This document shows, piece by piece, positions 1 through 8,954 of a DNA stretch of 35,516 bases. The notes beneath the pieces are model-generated. The model saw nothing but the letters and a program-made list of their open reading frames with translations. It was not told the origin of the DNA and did not search any database. The DNA comes from Rikenellaceae bacterium (GTDB lineage Bacteria; Bacteroidota; Bacteroidia; Bacteroidales; Rikenellaceae). The stretch spans positions 162,466-197,981 of the forward strand of contig CABIXK010000004.1 in NCBI GenBank assembly GCA_902362705.1, read 5' to 3'. The stretch's first letter is position 1. Each line of letters opens with the position of its first letter. The position numbers and the translations under genes are program-made.

Positions 1-38
1 AGTCGGCAAAACGGATCGGGGCTGCGTCGGCGGCTCTC

Positions 39-92
39 ACCCGTCGCGCCAGGCCCCGGCAAAGATAGACAAAAAATTACACATAGAGCAAT
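39..92 (-). promoter_or_regulatory. Divergent promoter firing out of the left edge
   Basis: On the - strand, TATCTTTG (+ strand 60-67) is an exact match to the Bacteroidota -7 box TAnnTTTG. An ATTG lies 21 bases upstream of it, in the position of the -33 TTTG. It would transcribe leftwards, away from the amidase gene, into a gene beyond the window. No start codon for that gene is visible in the 59 bases that remain, so its identity is unknown. I saw no equally good promoter for the + strand amidase gene. Confidence 0.5.
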
Positions 93-106
93 TCTCCACC
101 ACTATT

Positions 107-1366
107 ATGCGCGCACGTACCCTCCTCGCATCCGCTTTGGCGGCCCTGCTACTCGCACTGCCGGCCGCCCGGGCGGCGGCGTCCGCTCCGGGCATCGGGG
201 TGGTGGTGCTCGATGCCGGACACGGCGGCAAGTTCCCCGGGGCGCACTACGGCGGGGTCTACGAGAAGGACTTGACGCTGAAGGTGGCCCTGAAGCTGGG
301 GGCGATGATCGAGGCCGAGATGCCGGGCGTCGAGGTGGTGTATACGCGAAAGAGCGACAAGGCGTTGGCCGCCGATCTGGCAGGCGATTTGCAGGCCCGG
401 GCCGATATAGCCAACCGCGCCGAGGGCGACCTCTTCCTCTCGATTCACGTCAACGCCTCGCGCAGCACGGCGGCCTACGGCGTGGAGACGCTGGTGATGG
501 GCGAGAGCCCCAAGGAGACGCGCTACAACGAGAACGCCCTGTTCGAGAACAACCGCGACGACCTGATCGACATGTCGGACGAGCGCACGGCGGCCATCGT
601 GCGGGCCTACATCCAGAACCTGCAGTTCACCTACGGCCAGTACAGCCAGGCGCTGGCGCGCTGCATACAGAACAGCTACGTGCGCGCCGGACGCCACTCG
701 CGCGGGGTGAAGCCCCAGCTGCTGCGCGTGCTCTACGCCACCGACATGCCCAGCGTGCTGACCGAGATCGGCTTCCTCTCCAACGCCAAGGAGGCCGCCT
801 ACCTCAAGTCGGAGAAGGGGCAGACGGAGATCGCCCGGGCGCTGCTGCGCGCCGTGAAGGAGTACTCCGACTACGTGGCCCGCTGCCGCACGGCCGAGGA
901 GGGTGAGGAGGCGGCGCTGCCCGACGCAGGGCAGGGTCAGGAGGCGTCGGATGCCGGGGAGGCTGCCGGGAAGAGCGCCGGGGAGACGGCCGCGCCGCAG
1001 GGCGGCAAGCAGAAGGCCGGGGCCAAGGAGGCAGGCAAGCAGAAGACCGAGGCGGCCGAGGCGGCCGGGGCCAAGCCGGATGGCAAGCAGACCGCGGCCA
1101 AGCAGGGCGGCAAGAGGGCGCCGGTGCGCTACGCCGTGCAGGTGCTGGCTTCGTCGAAGCCCGTGGCGCTCGGCTCGTCGCAGTTCGGCCCCTACCGCGG
1201 CAAGGTGAAGCAGTACAGATCGGAGGGGAGGCTCTCCTACAAATACTGCGTGGGCGATTACGCCGCGCGCGACGAGGCGCAGCGCCAGCTCAAGAGCGTG
1301 CGCCGGAGCTTCCCCGACGCCTTCGTGGTGGCGTGCCGCGACGGGCGCATCGTGAAAGAAAAATAA
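107..1366 (+). CDS. N-acetylmuramoyl-L-alanine amidase with C-terminal SPOR-like domain
   Basis: This is a secreted zinc amidase (Amidase_3 family) that cleaves the bond between MurNAc and the stem peptide in peptidoglycan; family members act in cell separation. Residues 1-25 form a signal peptide (Arg-rich start, Leu/Ala core). The catalytic domain spans about 30-255. H39 (DAGHGG), E53 (YEKD) and H114 (LSIHVNAS) fit the zinc ligands, and E220 (VLTEIGFLSN) fits the catalytic glutamate. Residues about 265-340 are a low-complexity linker rich in Ala, Gly, Lys and Glu. Residues about 342-419 (YAVQVLASS onward) look like a SPOR domain, which binds denuded septal glycan. The ATG at 107 sits directly before the signal peptide. 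The MCE gene follows 4 bp after the stop, which suggests co-transcription and a shared role in the envelope. The family call is firm; the SPOR call rests on pattern only. Confidence 0.92.
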   Translation: MRARTLLASALAALLLALPAARAAASAPGIGVVVLDAGHGGKFPGAHYGGVYEKDLTLKVALKLGAMIEAEMPGVEVVYTRKSDKALAADLAGDLQARADIANRAEGDLFLSIHVNASRSTAAYGVETLVMGESPKETRYNENALFENNRDDLIDMSDERTAAIVRAYIQNLQFTYGQYSQALARCIQNSYVRAGRHSRGVKPQLLRVLYATDMPSVLTEIGFLSNAKEAAYLKSEKGQTEIARALLRAVKEYSDYVARCRTAEEGEEAALPDAGQGQEASDAGEAAGKSAGETAAPQGGKQKAGAKEAGKQKTEAAEAAGAKPDGKQTAAKQGGKRAPVRYAVQVLASSKPVALGSSQFGPYRGKVKQYRSEGRLSYKYCVGDYAARDEAQRQLKSVRRSFPDAFVVACRDGRIVKEK

Positions 1367-1370
1367 GACA

Positions 1371-2384
1371 GTGAAGGATATGAAACGAGAGATCAAGATC
1401 GGCCTCTTCGCGCTGGCGATGCTGGCGGCGGCGTGGGCCGGAATCCGGTTCCTGAAGGGCTTCGACCTCTTCAGCCGTAACATCGAATACTACGCCCGCT
1501 ACGACCGCATCGACGGCGTGCAGGCGGCCTCGCCCATCATGATGCGCGGCGTGAAGATCGGATCCGTCACGGGCATCGACTTCGACCCCGGGCGCAGCGA
1601 GGGTGTGGTGCTCCACCTCACGGTGGCCAAGCGCTACCGCATACCCTCCGACTCGGAGGCCAAGATCGTGAGCGACGGCCTGCTGGGCGGCAAGGCCGTG
1701 GAGCTGGTCTACGGTAGGTCGGAGCGTATGCTCGTGGCGGGCGACACGCTGCTGTCGGGGCGCGACCGCGACCTGATGGACATGGCGGGTTCGGAGCTCG
1801 ACTTCTTCAAGCAGAAGTTCGCGCTGCTCACCGCCGACCTGTCGCGCACGCTGGGCAACCTCAACGCGCTGATGGAGACCAACGCCCGCAGCATCGCCGG
1901 GACGATGGCCAACCTCGACCGCATGACGGGCGACATGGCCGACGTCATGCGCGCCGAGCGCGAGAACCTCAAGCGGGCGGCCGAGGGGCTGGCGACCTTC
2001 TCCGAGACGCTGGGGGCCAATGCGGGCCGCGTGGACAGCATCGTGGGCGATCTGCACACGCTCACCTCGTCGCTGGCCGAGCAGCGCGTGGCCGAGCGCC
2101 TCGCGGCGACGGTCGACGAGCTGAACGACGTGCTGGAGAAGCTCGACGGCGACGAGGGCACCATGGGGCGCCTGATGAACGACCCGGCGCTCTACGAGTC
2201 GCTCACCCGCACGTCGGACAACCTGGGCGCGCTGTTGGCCGACTTCAAGCAGTATCCCGCGCGATACGTCCACCTCTCGCTCTTCGGGCGCAACCCCGAG
2301 AAGATGAAGGAGCGGGCCGACCGCAAGGCCGCACGCGAGGCGGCCAGGGCGTCGCGCGATTCGTTGAAGCGGGCCCAGGAGTGA
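1371..2384 (+). CDS. MCE/MlaD-family lipid-transport substrate-binding protein
   Basis: The 337-residue protein has one N-terminal membrane anchor (about residues 9-26 from the GTG start) followed by an MCE domain at about 37-115 (ARYDRIDGVQAASPIMMRGVKIGSVTGI, then an SDGLLGGKAVEL segment). The rest is a long, mostly helical region with heptad-like spacing, as in other MlaD/YrbD proteins, which form periplasmic rings that carry phospholipids between the inner and outer membranes. The frame opens at a GTG at 1371; an ATG at 1380 is an equally plausible start and keeps the same anchor. It follows the amidase by 4 bp, and a terminator hairpin separates it from mutS2. The ATPase and permease partners of an Mla system are not in this window. 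Confidence 0.88.
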   Translation: MKDMKREIKIGLFALAMLAAAWAGIRFLKGFDLFSRNIEYYARYDRIDGVQAASPIMMRGVKIGSVTGIDFDPGRSEGVVLHLTVAKRYRIPSDSEAKIVSDGLLGGKAVELVYGRSERMLVAGDTLLSGRDRDLMDMAGSELDFFKQKFALLTADLSRTLGNLNALMETNARSIAGTMANLDRMTGDMADVMRAERENLKRAAEGLATFSETLGANAGRVDSIVGDLHTLTSSLAEQRVAERLAATVDELNDVLEKLDGDEGTMGRLMNDPALYESLTRTSDNLGALLADFKQYPARYVHLSLFGRNPEKMKERADRKAAREAARASRDSLKRAQE

Positions 2385-2385
2385 C

Positions 2386-2424
2386 CCGCGGCGGGGCGGC
2401 GGAGACGCCGCTCCGCGGTTTTTT
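2386..2424 (+). terminator. Rho-independent terminator after the MCE gene
   Basis: A GC-rich hairpin has outer arms CCGCGG (2386-2391 and 2413-2418) and inner arms GGGGCGGCG/CGCCGCTCC, and is followed directly by six T residues (2419-2424). It lies between the MCE stop codon and mutS2 and should end the amidase-MCE transcript. Confidence 0.75.
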
Positions 2425-2433
2425 CGGACGTTT

Positions 2434-4920
2434 ATGATCTATCCCCCGACATTCGAACAGAAAATAGGCTTCGACCGCCTGCGCGAGCAGGTGGCCGAGC
2501 GATGCACCATGCGCGCCGCACGCGAGCGGCTCGCCGCACACGGCTTCTCGACCTCGCCGAGCGAGATCGTCGGGCGGCAGACGCTGGCCGACGAGATGCG
2601 CCAGCTGGTGATGATGGAGCACGACTTCCCCGGCGGCGACTATCCCGACATCGACACGGTGGTGGCCAAGCTGCGCGTCGAGGGGGCCTTCCTCGACGTG
2701 GAGGAGGCGGTGACGCTGCGCCGCGCGCTGGCCGCCGTGGGCGGCATAGTCGCCTTCATCTCGGCCCGCGAGGGGCGCTACCCCGAGCTCTGGCGCCTGA
2801 CGCGCGGCGTGGAGGCGTTCCCGCAGATCGTCGCGCGCATCGACTCGATCGTCGACGATCTGGGCGCCGTGCGCGACAACGCCTCGCCGGCGCTGGCCGA
2901 GATCCGCCGCGCGATACGCGAGCGCGAGGGGCAGGCGGCCAAGCGGTTGCAGGCCGTGCTGCAGGCGGCCAAGAGCGCCGGAATCGTCGAGGCCGACGCA
3001 CAGCTGTCGGTGCGCGACGGCAAGACGGTGATCCCCGTATCGGCGGCCAACAAGCGCAAGCTCAACGGATTCATCCACGACGAGTCGGCCACGGGCCGCA
3101 CCTTCTACGTCGAGCCGGTGGAGGTGGTGGAGCTCAACAACGAGCTGCGCGAGCTCGAATACGCCGAGCGGCGCGAGATCGTGCGCATACTCACCGAGCT
3201 GACCGAAGAGATCCGCCCCGACGCCGGGCTCATAGCCGCCTCGGGCGACTACCTGGCCGAGATAGACATGCTCCGCGCCAAGGGGCGCTGGGCGCTGGAG
3301 AACGACTGCGTGAAGCCCATACTCTCGGACGACGACCGCCTGGTGCTGCGCCGCGCGCGCCACCCGCTGCTGCAGCAGACGCTCCGTGCGCAGGGGCGCG
3401 AGATCGTCCCGCTCGACATGCAGCTCGACGCCCGCAAGCGCATACTGGTGATCTCGGGCCCCAACGCCGGCGGCAAGTCGGTGTGCCTGAAGACCACGGG
3501 TATCGTGCAGTATATGTTCCAGTGCGGCTTCCCGGTGCCCGTGGCCGAAAACTCCGAGCTGCCCCTATTCGGCTCGATATTCCTCGACATCGGCGACGAG
3601 CAGTCGATGGACAACGACCTGTCGACCTACTCGTCGCACCTGCTCAACATGAAGCATACGCTGGCCGGCGCCTCGCCCCGGACGCTCGTCTTGATCGACG
3701 AGTTCGGATCGGGCACCGAGCCGGTGATCGGCGGGGCCATAGCCGAGGCGATCCTCGAGCGGCTGATCGAGCGGGGGTGCTACGGCGTCATCACCACCCA
3801 CTACGCCAACATCAAATACTACGCCGCGTCGAACGACGGCGTGGCCAACGGCGCCATGACCTTCGACGTGCAGCAGATACGGCCGCTCTTCCGGCTCGAA
3901 ATGGGCAAGCCCGGCAGCTCGTTCGCCGTGGAGATCGCCCGCAAGATCGGCCTACCCGAGGAGATCATCCGCGCGGCGAGCGAGAAGGCCGGGTCGGACC
4001 ATATAAACCTCGAGAAGCAGCTGCGCGAGATCGCGCGCGACAAGCGCTACTGGGAGCAGAAGCGCGACCGCATACGCCTCGCGGACCGCAAGGTCGAGGA
4101 ACTGGAGCAGAGCTACGCCGAGCAGTTGCAGAAGATCCGCACGGAGCGGCAGGAGATCCTGAAGCGGGCCCGCGAGGAGGCGCAGCGGCTCATAGCCGAC
4201 GCCAACCGGCAGATCGAGAACACGATCAAGACCATCCGCGAGGCGCAGGCCGAGAAGGAGCTCACGCGCCTGGCGCGCCGCGAGCTGGACGACTTCCGCG
4301 AGCGGGCCGAGCGCGCGGCCGCCGAGCGGGAGCGCGAGGCCGAGGTGGCGCGCGAGATCGAGCGCATAGAGCGGCGGCGCCAGCGGCGCGCCGAGCGCAA
4401 GGCGCAGCAGGGCGAAGTCGCGCCGGCGAAGGCCGAGGCGCCCCGCCCGCGCGAGGTGGAGGCGGGGTCGAAGGTCCGCATGGCGGGCCAGGAGATGGTG
4501 GGTGTCGTGCAGTCGGTCAAGGGCAAGCGTGCGACGGTGGCCTTCGGGCAGATACTCACCACGGTCGACCGGGCGCTGCTCACCGTGGTCTCGAACAACG
4601 AATACCGCGAGGCGACGCGCCCCCAGACGGCGCACACGGTGGTGTCGGTCGACATCTCGGAGCGCAAGCTCCGCTTCCGCGACCGCATCGATGTGCGCGG
4701 CATGCGCGCCTCGGAGGCGCTCGAAGCGGTGCAGGACCTGGTGGACGACGCCCTGATGGTGGGCGTGGGGTCGGTGACGATCCTCCACGGCAAGGGCACC
4801 GGCGCGCTCAAGGAGGAGATCCGCCGTTACCTGCGCACCGTGCCCGAGGTGGTGAGCGCCGTGGACGAGCACGCCGATCGCGGCGGTGCGGGAATCACGA
4901 TCGTGACGCTCGCGGAGTAA
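2434..4920 (+). CDS. mutS2: MutS2 family ATPase/endonuclease with Smr domain
   Basis: The 828-residue protein matches full-length MutS2. In this family, roles have been shown in suppression of recombination between diverged sequences and, in Firmicutes, in splitting collided ribosomes; which applies here is not known. The Walker A motif GPNAGGKS is at 342-349 and the Walker B acidic pair (LIDE) at 422-423. A long, charged, Arg/Glu-rich coiled coil spans about 515-660. The C-terminal Smr nuclease-like domain starts near residue 753 (DVRGMRASEAL) and has the conserved LHGKGTG loop at 784-790. No mismatch-recognition domain I of the MutS1 type is present. The start at 2434 opens with IYPPTFEQKIGFDRLREQ, a typical MutS2 N-terminus. 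It has its own space after the upstream terminator. Confidence 0.95.
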   Translation: MIYPPTFEQKIGFDRLREQVAERCTMRAARERLAAHGFSTSPSEIVGRQTLADEMRQLVMMEHDFPGGDYPDIDTVVAKLRVEGAFLDVEEAVTLRRALAAVGGIVAFISAREGRYPELWRLTRGVEAFPQIVARIDSIVDDLGAVRDNASPALAEIRRAIREREGQAAKRLQAVLQAAKSAGIVEADAQLSVRDGKTVIPVSAANKRKLNGFIHDESATGRTFYVEPVEVVELNNELRELEYAERREIVRILTELTEEIRPDAGLIAASGDYLAEIDMLRAKGRWALENDCVKPILSDDDRLVLRRARHPLLQQTLRAQGREIVPLDMQLDARKRILVISGPNAGGKSVCLKTTGIVQYMFQCGFPVPVAENSELPLFGSIFLDIGDEQSMDNDLSTYSSHLLNMKHTLAGASPRTLVLIDEFGSGTEPVIGGAIAEAILERLIERGCYGVITTHYANIKYYAASNDGVANGAMTFDVQQIRPLFRLEMGKPGSSFAVEIARKIGLPEEIIRAASEKAGSDHINLEKQLREIARDKRYWEQKRDRIRLADRKVEELEQSYAEQLQKIRTERQEILKRAREEAQRLIADANRQIENTIKTIREAQAEKELTRLARRELDDFRERAERAAAEREREAEVAREIERIERRRQRRAERKAQQGEVAPAKAEAPRPREVEAGSKVRMAGQEMVGVVQSVKGKRATVAFGQILTTVDRALLTVVSNNEYREATRPQTAHTVVSVDISERKLRFRDRIDVRGMRASEALEAVQDLVDDALMVGVGSVTILHGKGTGALKEEIRRYLRTVPEVVSAVDEHADRGGAGITIVTLAE

Positions 4921-5040
4921 GTTGAAAATTGAAAGTGGACAATTGAAAATTTCCGGCAGCCCGCGGCCGGCGGGGCGCCGCCGAGCCTGCGGACCGAAAA
5001 TAGTATGGGAGCCATGACGGCTCCGCAGGGATAAAAGCCA
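4921..5040. repeat. Intergenic AT-rich imperfect repeat plus GC-rich hairpin
   Basis: Directly after the mutS2 stop codon is an imperfect repeat of TTGAAAATT-like units (4922-4951). A GC-rich stretch follows, with a hairpin GGAGCC/GGCTCC (5008-5013 and 5019-5024, loop ATGAC). An outer segment CCTGCGGA (4986-4993) can pair with TCCGCAGG (5022-5029) and competes with the inner hairpin. The layout and the GGGGCGCCG...AGCCTGCGG string recur after murF-alr (7415-7560). It may be a dispersed intergenic repeat family or a leader structure. Confidence 0.5.
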
Positions 5041-5044
5041 TACG

Positions 5045-7414
5045 ATGAAATACAGTCTTTCGCAGATCGCCGCCCTTTGCGACGGCCGTTTTTCGGGCGC
5101 GGACACGGAGGTGTGCTCCGTGGTGACCGACAGCCGCTCGCTCACGTGCGAGCTCGGCACCCGCCCGCTGTTCGTGGCCATGAGGGGCGCCAACCACGAC
5201 TCGCACGACTTCATCGCGCAGATGCGCGCGCGCGGCGTCAGGGCGTTCCTCGTCGAGCGGCCGGTGGAGGAGGCGCCCGGCTGCGGCTATGTGGTGGTGG
5301 CGGACGCCATAGAGGCGTTGCAGAAGCTGGCCGCCTACCACCGCGCGCAGTTCCGAGGCACGGTGGTGGGCATCACCGGGTCGAACGGCAAGACCGTCAT
5401 CAAGGAGTGGATCGCCGAGGAGTTGCCCGCGGGGGTGAAGTGCTACCGCTCGCCCAAGAGCTACAATTCGCAGCTGGGCGTGCCCCTCTCGGTGCTGATG
5501 CTGGAGGGCGACGAGCAGCTGGCGCTCTTCGAGGCGGGCATATCGCGCCCGGGCGAGATGGAGCGGCTGGAGCGGATCATCCGTCCCGACGTGGCGCTCT
5601 TCACCTCGATAGGCGATGCGCATCAGGAGTACTTCCGCGATCTGGAGCAGAAGTGCGCGGAGAAGCTGCTGCTGGCCCGCAACGCCCGGACGATCGTCTA
5701 CCACAGCGGCTACGCCCCGCTGGGGCGCATGATCGAAGAGCGCTTCGCCGGCAGGCGCCTCTACGATGCGGCGGCGCAGCCCGCCGTGGCGGAGGCGGCG
5801 GTGGGCAACGAGGCGTCGCGCCGCAATGCGCAGGTCGTCGAGGCCTTCTGCGCGGCGATGGGCTTTCCGCAGCCCGCATTCACGGCGCCCCCCTCGCTGG
5901 CCATGCGGCTGGAGGTGAAGGACGGCATCAACGACTCTGTGCTCATCAACGACGCCTACAGCCTCGATCTCAACTCGCTGGCGCTTGCCCTCGACTACCT
6001 CCACACGGTGGCGCTCGGGCGGCGCAAGACGCTCGTCCTCTCGGACGTGGCCCAGAGCGGCCTGTCGGACGACGACCTCTACGCCCGCGTGGCGGGCATG
6101 GTCGAGCGCGCCGGGATCGACCGCCTGGTGGGCATCGGGCAAAAACTGGGCCGCTACGCCGCGCTGTTCGCCTGCACGAAGGAGCTCTACGCCACCACGG
6201 ACGAGTGCATCGCCCGCCTGGGGCGCGACGCCGTGGCCGGGCGTGCCGTGCTGCTCAAAGGGGCGCGCGACTTCCGCTTCGAGAAGCTGGCGCACGCCCT
6301 CGCGCGCAAGAGCCACACCACGGTGCTGGAGGTCGACCTCGACGCCATGACCCACAACCTCAACCGCTTCCGCTCGCGCCTGACCTTCGGCACACGGCTC
6401 GTGGCGATGGTCAAGGCCGGGTCTTACGGCACGGGCGACTTCGAGGTGGCGCAGCTGCTCCAGCACCAGGGGGTCGACTACCTCGCGGTGGCCTTCGCCG
6501 ACGAGGGGGTGCTGCTGCGCGAGCGGGGGATCACCATGCCTGTGGTGGTGCTCAACGCCGACGCCGACAGCTTCGACCAGATGATCGCCAACCGCCTCGA
6601 GCCCGAGATATACAGCTTCCACTCGCTGCGGGCCTTCGCTGCGGCCGCGGCCCATGCGGGCGAGAGCCGCTATCCGATCCACGTGAAGCTCGACACGGGC
6701 ATGCACCGCCTGGGCTTCGTGGAGGAGGAGATCGGCGCGCTCGGCGCGCTGCTGCCGACGATGCCCGAGGTGCAGGCGGCGACCGTATTCTCGCACCTCA
6801 ACTGCTCGGACATGCCCGAGGAGGACGACTATACGCGCGCGCAGATCGCCCGCTTCGACCGCATGTCGGGGCAGCTGGCGGCGGCGCTCCCTTACCGCGT
6901 GCTGCGCCACACGGCCAACTCGGCGGCCATCGACCGCTTCCCCGAGACGCAGTTCGACATGTGCCGCCTGGGGCTGGGGCTCTACGGCTTCGGCTGGCGC
7001 CACGACTCGGGGCTGCGGCCCGTGGCGACGCTCCGCACGCGCATCGTGCAGATCAAGCACCTGAAGGCGGGCGACGCGGTGGGGTACGGACGCGCGGGGC
7101 GGCTCGGGCGCGACACGGTGACGGCGACCGTGCCCGTGGGCTATGCCGACGGGCTGGACCGCCACCTGGGCTGCGGCCGCTGGTCGATGCTCGTGGCCGG
7201 GCGGCAGGCGCCCATCGTGGGGCGCATCTGCATGGACAGCTGCATGATAGACATCACGGACATACCCGGCGTCGAGGAGGGCGACGAGGCGGTGATCTTC
7301 TCGCCCCGGCCGGGCAACGACCCCGAGGCGATGGCCGAGGTGCTGGGGACGATACCCTACGAGATCCTGACGTCGGTCGCGGGGCGGGTGAAGAGGATTT
7401 ACCTCAAGGAGTAA
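5045..7414 (+). CDS. murF-alr: Bifunctional MurF ligase / alanine racemase fusion
   Basis: This 789-residue fusion joins two steps of peptidoglycan precursor synthesis. The N-terminal half (about 1-430) is a MurF-type Mur ligase, which adds D-Ala-D-Ala to UDP-MurNAc-tripeptide with ATP; its P-loop GITGSNGKT is at 109-117. The C-terminal half (about 435-789) is a fold-type III alanine racemase that makes D-alanine. K457 in MVKAGSYG is the expected PLP lysine, and Y681 in VGYGR is the likely catalytic tyrosine. Such MurF-Alr fusions are known in Bacteroidota. The ATG at 5045 precedes a normal MurF N-terminus. The leader carries the hairpins described at 4921-5040. No fault was seen in either domain. 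Confidence 0.95.
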   Translation: MKYSLSQIAALCDGRFSGADTEVCSVVTDSRSLTCELGTRPLFVAMRGANHDSHDFIAQMRARGVRAFLVERPVEEAPGCGYVVVADAIEALQKLAAYHRAQFRGTVVGITGSNGKTVIKEWIAEELPAGVKCYRSPKSYNSQLGVPLSVLMLEGDEQLALFEAGISRPGEMERLERIIRPDVALFTSIGDAHQEYFRDLEQKCAEKLLLARNARTIVYHSGYAPLGRMIEERFAGRRLYDAAAQPAVAEAAVGNEASRRNAQVVEAFCAAMGFPQPAFTAPPSLAMRLEVKDGINDSVLINDAYSLDLNSLALALDYLHTVALGRRKTLVLSDVAQSGLSDDDLYARVAGMVERAGIDRLVGIGQKLGRYAALFACTKELYATTDECIARLGRDAVAGRAVLLKGARDFRFEKLAHALARKSHTTVLEVDLDAMTHNLNRFRSRLTFGTRLVAMVKAGSYGTGDFEVAQLLQHQGVDYLAVAFADEGVLLRERGITMPVVVLNADADSFDQMIANRLEPEIYSFHSLRAFAAAAAHAGESRYPIHVKLDTGMHRLGFVEEEIGALGALLPTMPEVQAATVFSHLNCSDMPEEDDYTRAQIARFDRMSGQLAAALPYRVLRHTANSAAIDRFPETQFDMCRLGLGLYGFGWRHDSGLRPVATLRTRIVQIKHLKAGDAVGYGRAGRLGRDTVTATVPVGYADGLDRHLGCGRWSMLVAGRQAPIVGRICMDSCMIDITDIPGVEEGDEAVIFSPRPGNDPEAMAEVLGTIPYEILTSVAGRVKRIYLKE

Positions 7415-7560
7415 GTGGTTAAGTGAGAAGTAAAAAGTAATTAAGTAAAAAGTAGTAAGTAAGCGGCTGCCGGTTCGGACCGCAGCCAGCGGAGGGGCGC
7501 CGAGCCTGCGGGCGAGGAGAGCGGCCCTCCGCCGGGGGTGGCTGCGGGCCGCTGCGAAAA
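7415..7560. repeat. Intergenic AAGTA-type repeat and long imperfect inverted repeat
   Basis: The stop codon of murF-alr is followed by AT-rich imperfect repeats of AAGTAAAAAGTA type (7419-7462). After these comes a nested inverted repeat: CCGCAGCC (7480-7487) can pair with GGCTGCGG (7540-7547), and inside it CGGAGGG (7490-7496) can pair with CCCTCCG (7525-7531). There is no T-run, so it is not a standard terminator. The GC-rich centre shares GGGGCGCCG and AGCCTGCGG with the element at 4921-5040. Confidence 0.5.
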
Positions 7561-7575
7561 CGACGTGAAGATATT

Positions 7576-8289
7576 ATGCAACAAGGTACACTATATCTGA
7601 TACCTTGTCCGATTGCGGACGAAACGGCGCCGTGGGAGGTGCTGCCGGCGGCCAACAGGGCCGTGATGGAGGGGCTCGACTACTTCATCGTGGAGAATAC
7701 GCGCACGGCGCGCCGCTTTCTGGCGAAGGCCGGCATCGGGCCGATCGACACGCTGGAGTTCCGCGAGCTGAACGAGCATACGGTGGCCGGGAGCGCCGTG
7801 GAGGAGCTGGTGGCGCCGCTCGCCGCGGGCCGCTCGGCCGGCGTCATCTCCGAAGCGGGGGTGCCGGGCGTGGCCGATCCCGGGGCGCTGGTGGTCGAGG
7901 CGTGCCACCGCCGCGGGATCCGCGTGGTGCCGCTGGTGGGCCCCTCGTCGATCCTGCTGGCGGTGATGGCCTCGGGGCTCAACGGCCAGTCGTTCGCCTT
8001 CAACGGCTATCTGCCCGTGAAACCCGCCGAGCGGGCGCAGGCGATCCGCCGCTACGAACGCCGCGCGCAGAGCGAGGGGCAGACGCAGCTATTCATCGAG
8101 GCCCCCTACCGCAACGCCAAGCTTCTGGAGGAGCTGCTGCGCACGCTCGCGCCCGCCACGCGGCTGGGCGTGGCCGTCGACCTGACGGCCCCTGCGGAGC
8201 GCATCGAGGTGCGCACGGTGGCCGAGTGGCGCCGTGCGCCGCTGCCCGAGCTGCACAAGCGGCCGGCGATCTTCCTCGTCGGCGCCTGA
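7576..8289 (+). CDS. RsmI-like SAM-dependent methyltransferase (tetrapyrrole methylase fold)
   Basis: The 237-residue protein has the TP-methylase fold of RsmI, the 16S rRNA ribose 2'-O-methyltransferase acting at C1402. The opening LYLIPCPIAD corresponds to the LYVVATPIGN motif of RsmI, followed by an ENTR segment in place of AEDTR. SEAGVPGVADPGA (about 93-105) is the hallmark SDAGTP-like loop, and PLVGPSS (about 119-125) contributes to the SAM site. It is shorter than typical RsmI (about 280 residues) and the first motif diverges, so it may be the RsmI-like paralogue common in Bacteroidota rather than RsmI itself. The substrate is unproved. It stands alone between the repeat region and grpE. 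Confidence 0.8.
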   Translation: MQQGTLYLIPCPIADETAPWEVLPAANRAVMEGLDYFIVENTRTARRFLAKAGIGPIDTLEFRELNEHTVAGSAVEELVAPLAAGRSAGVISEAGVPGVADPGALVVEACHRRGIRVVPLVGPSSILLAVMASGLNGQSFAFNGYLPVKPAERAQAIRRYERRAQSEGQTQLFIEAPYRNAKLLEELLRTLAPATRLGVAVDLTAPAERIEVRTVAEWRRAPLPELHKRPAIFLVGA

Positions 8290-8353
8290 CGGCGCGGGGG
8301 GCTGGTATGCAATTTGACGCATTAGGTGCGGAAAATACGAAAAACAACGAGAT

Positions 8354-8950
8354 ATGAAAAAGGAAAAAGCTTACAACGAGCAGGTTAACGAGGCGCGCGA
8401 GGCCGATCCGGCAGCCGCCGACGCGCCCCACGGAGCGCCCGCGGGTGACACAATGGCAGAAGAGGCGGCCGACGCATCTGACACAATGGCAGACGAGGCG
8501 CTGTCGGTCGAGGAGGCCGTAGCGACGGCCGTGGCCGAGTGGCGGGACAAGTTCGTGCGCCTGCAGGCCGAGTTCGACAACTACCGCAAGCGGACGCTGC
8601 GTGAGAAGATGGAGCTCGTCGAGACGGGCGGCCGCGACGTGCTGCTGGCCATGCTCCCCGTGCGCGACGACGTGGAGCGCGCGCTCGACGCGATGGCCAA
8701 GAGCGACGACATCGAGGCGCTGCGCGAGGGCGTGCGCCTGATCGCCCAGAAGTTTACCGAGGCGCTGCGCCAGCGTGGCGTGGTGGAGATCGAGGTCAAG
8801 GACCGCCCGTTCGACGCCGAAGAGGCAGAGGCCGTGGCGCGCTTCGCCGCGGGCGAGGAGCGCCGCGGGCGGGTGATCGACGTGGTGCAGACCGGCTACC
8901 GCCTGGGCGACAAGGTGCTGCGCTATGCTAAAGTGGTTGTAGGAGAGTAA
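8354..8950 (+). CDS. grpE: Nucleotide exchange factor GrpE
   Basis: The 198-residue GrpE protein releases ADP from DnaK during the chaperone cycle. The acidic N-terminal 50 residues are low-complexity and include a repeat of DTMA(E/D)EA. A coiled-coil helix follows (about 55-100), containing the family segment [13 protein letters not shown], and then the beta-wing domain with [21 protein letters not shown] at the C-terminus. dnaJ starts 4 bp after the stop, so the two form an operon. dnaK is not in the window. No CIRCE-type inverted repeat was found in the 64-bp upstream gap. Confidence 0.96.
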   Translation: MKKEKAYNEQVNEAREADPAAADAPHGAPAGDTMAEEAADASDTMADEALSVEEAVATAVAEWRDKFVRLQAEFDNYRKRTLREKMELVETGGRDVLLAMLPVRDDVERALDAMAKSDDIEALREGVRLIAQKFTEALRQRGVVEIEVKDRPFDAEEAEAVARFAAGEERRGRVIDVVQTGYRLGDKVLRYAKVVVGE

Positions 8951-8954
8951 GACA

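Noticed and set aside
2502..4925. An 807-codon + strand frame over mutS2
   Set aside because: It is an out-of-frame Arg/Ala/Gly-rich translation; MutS2 motifs are all in the other frame.
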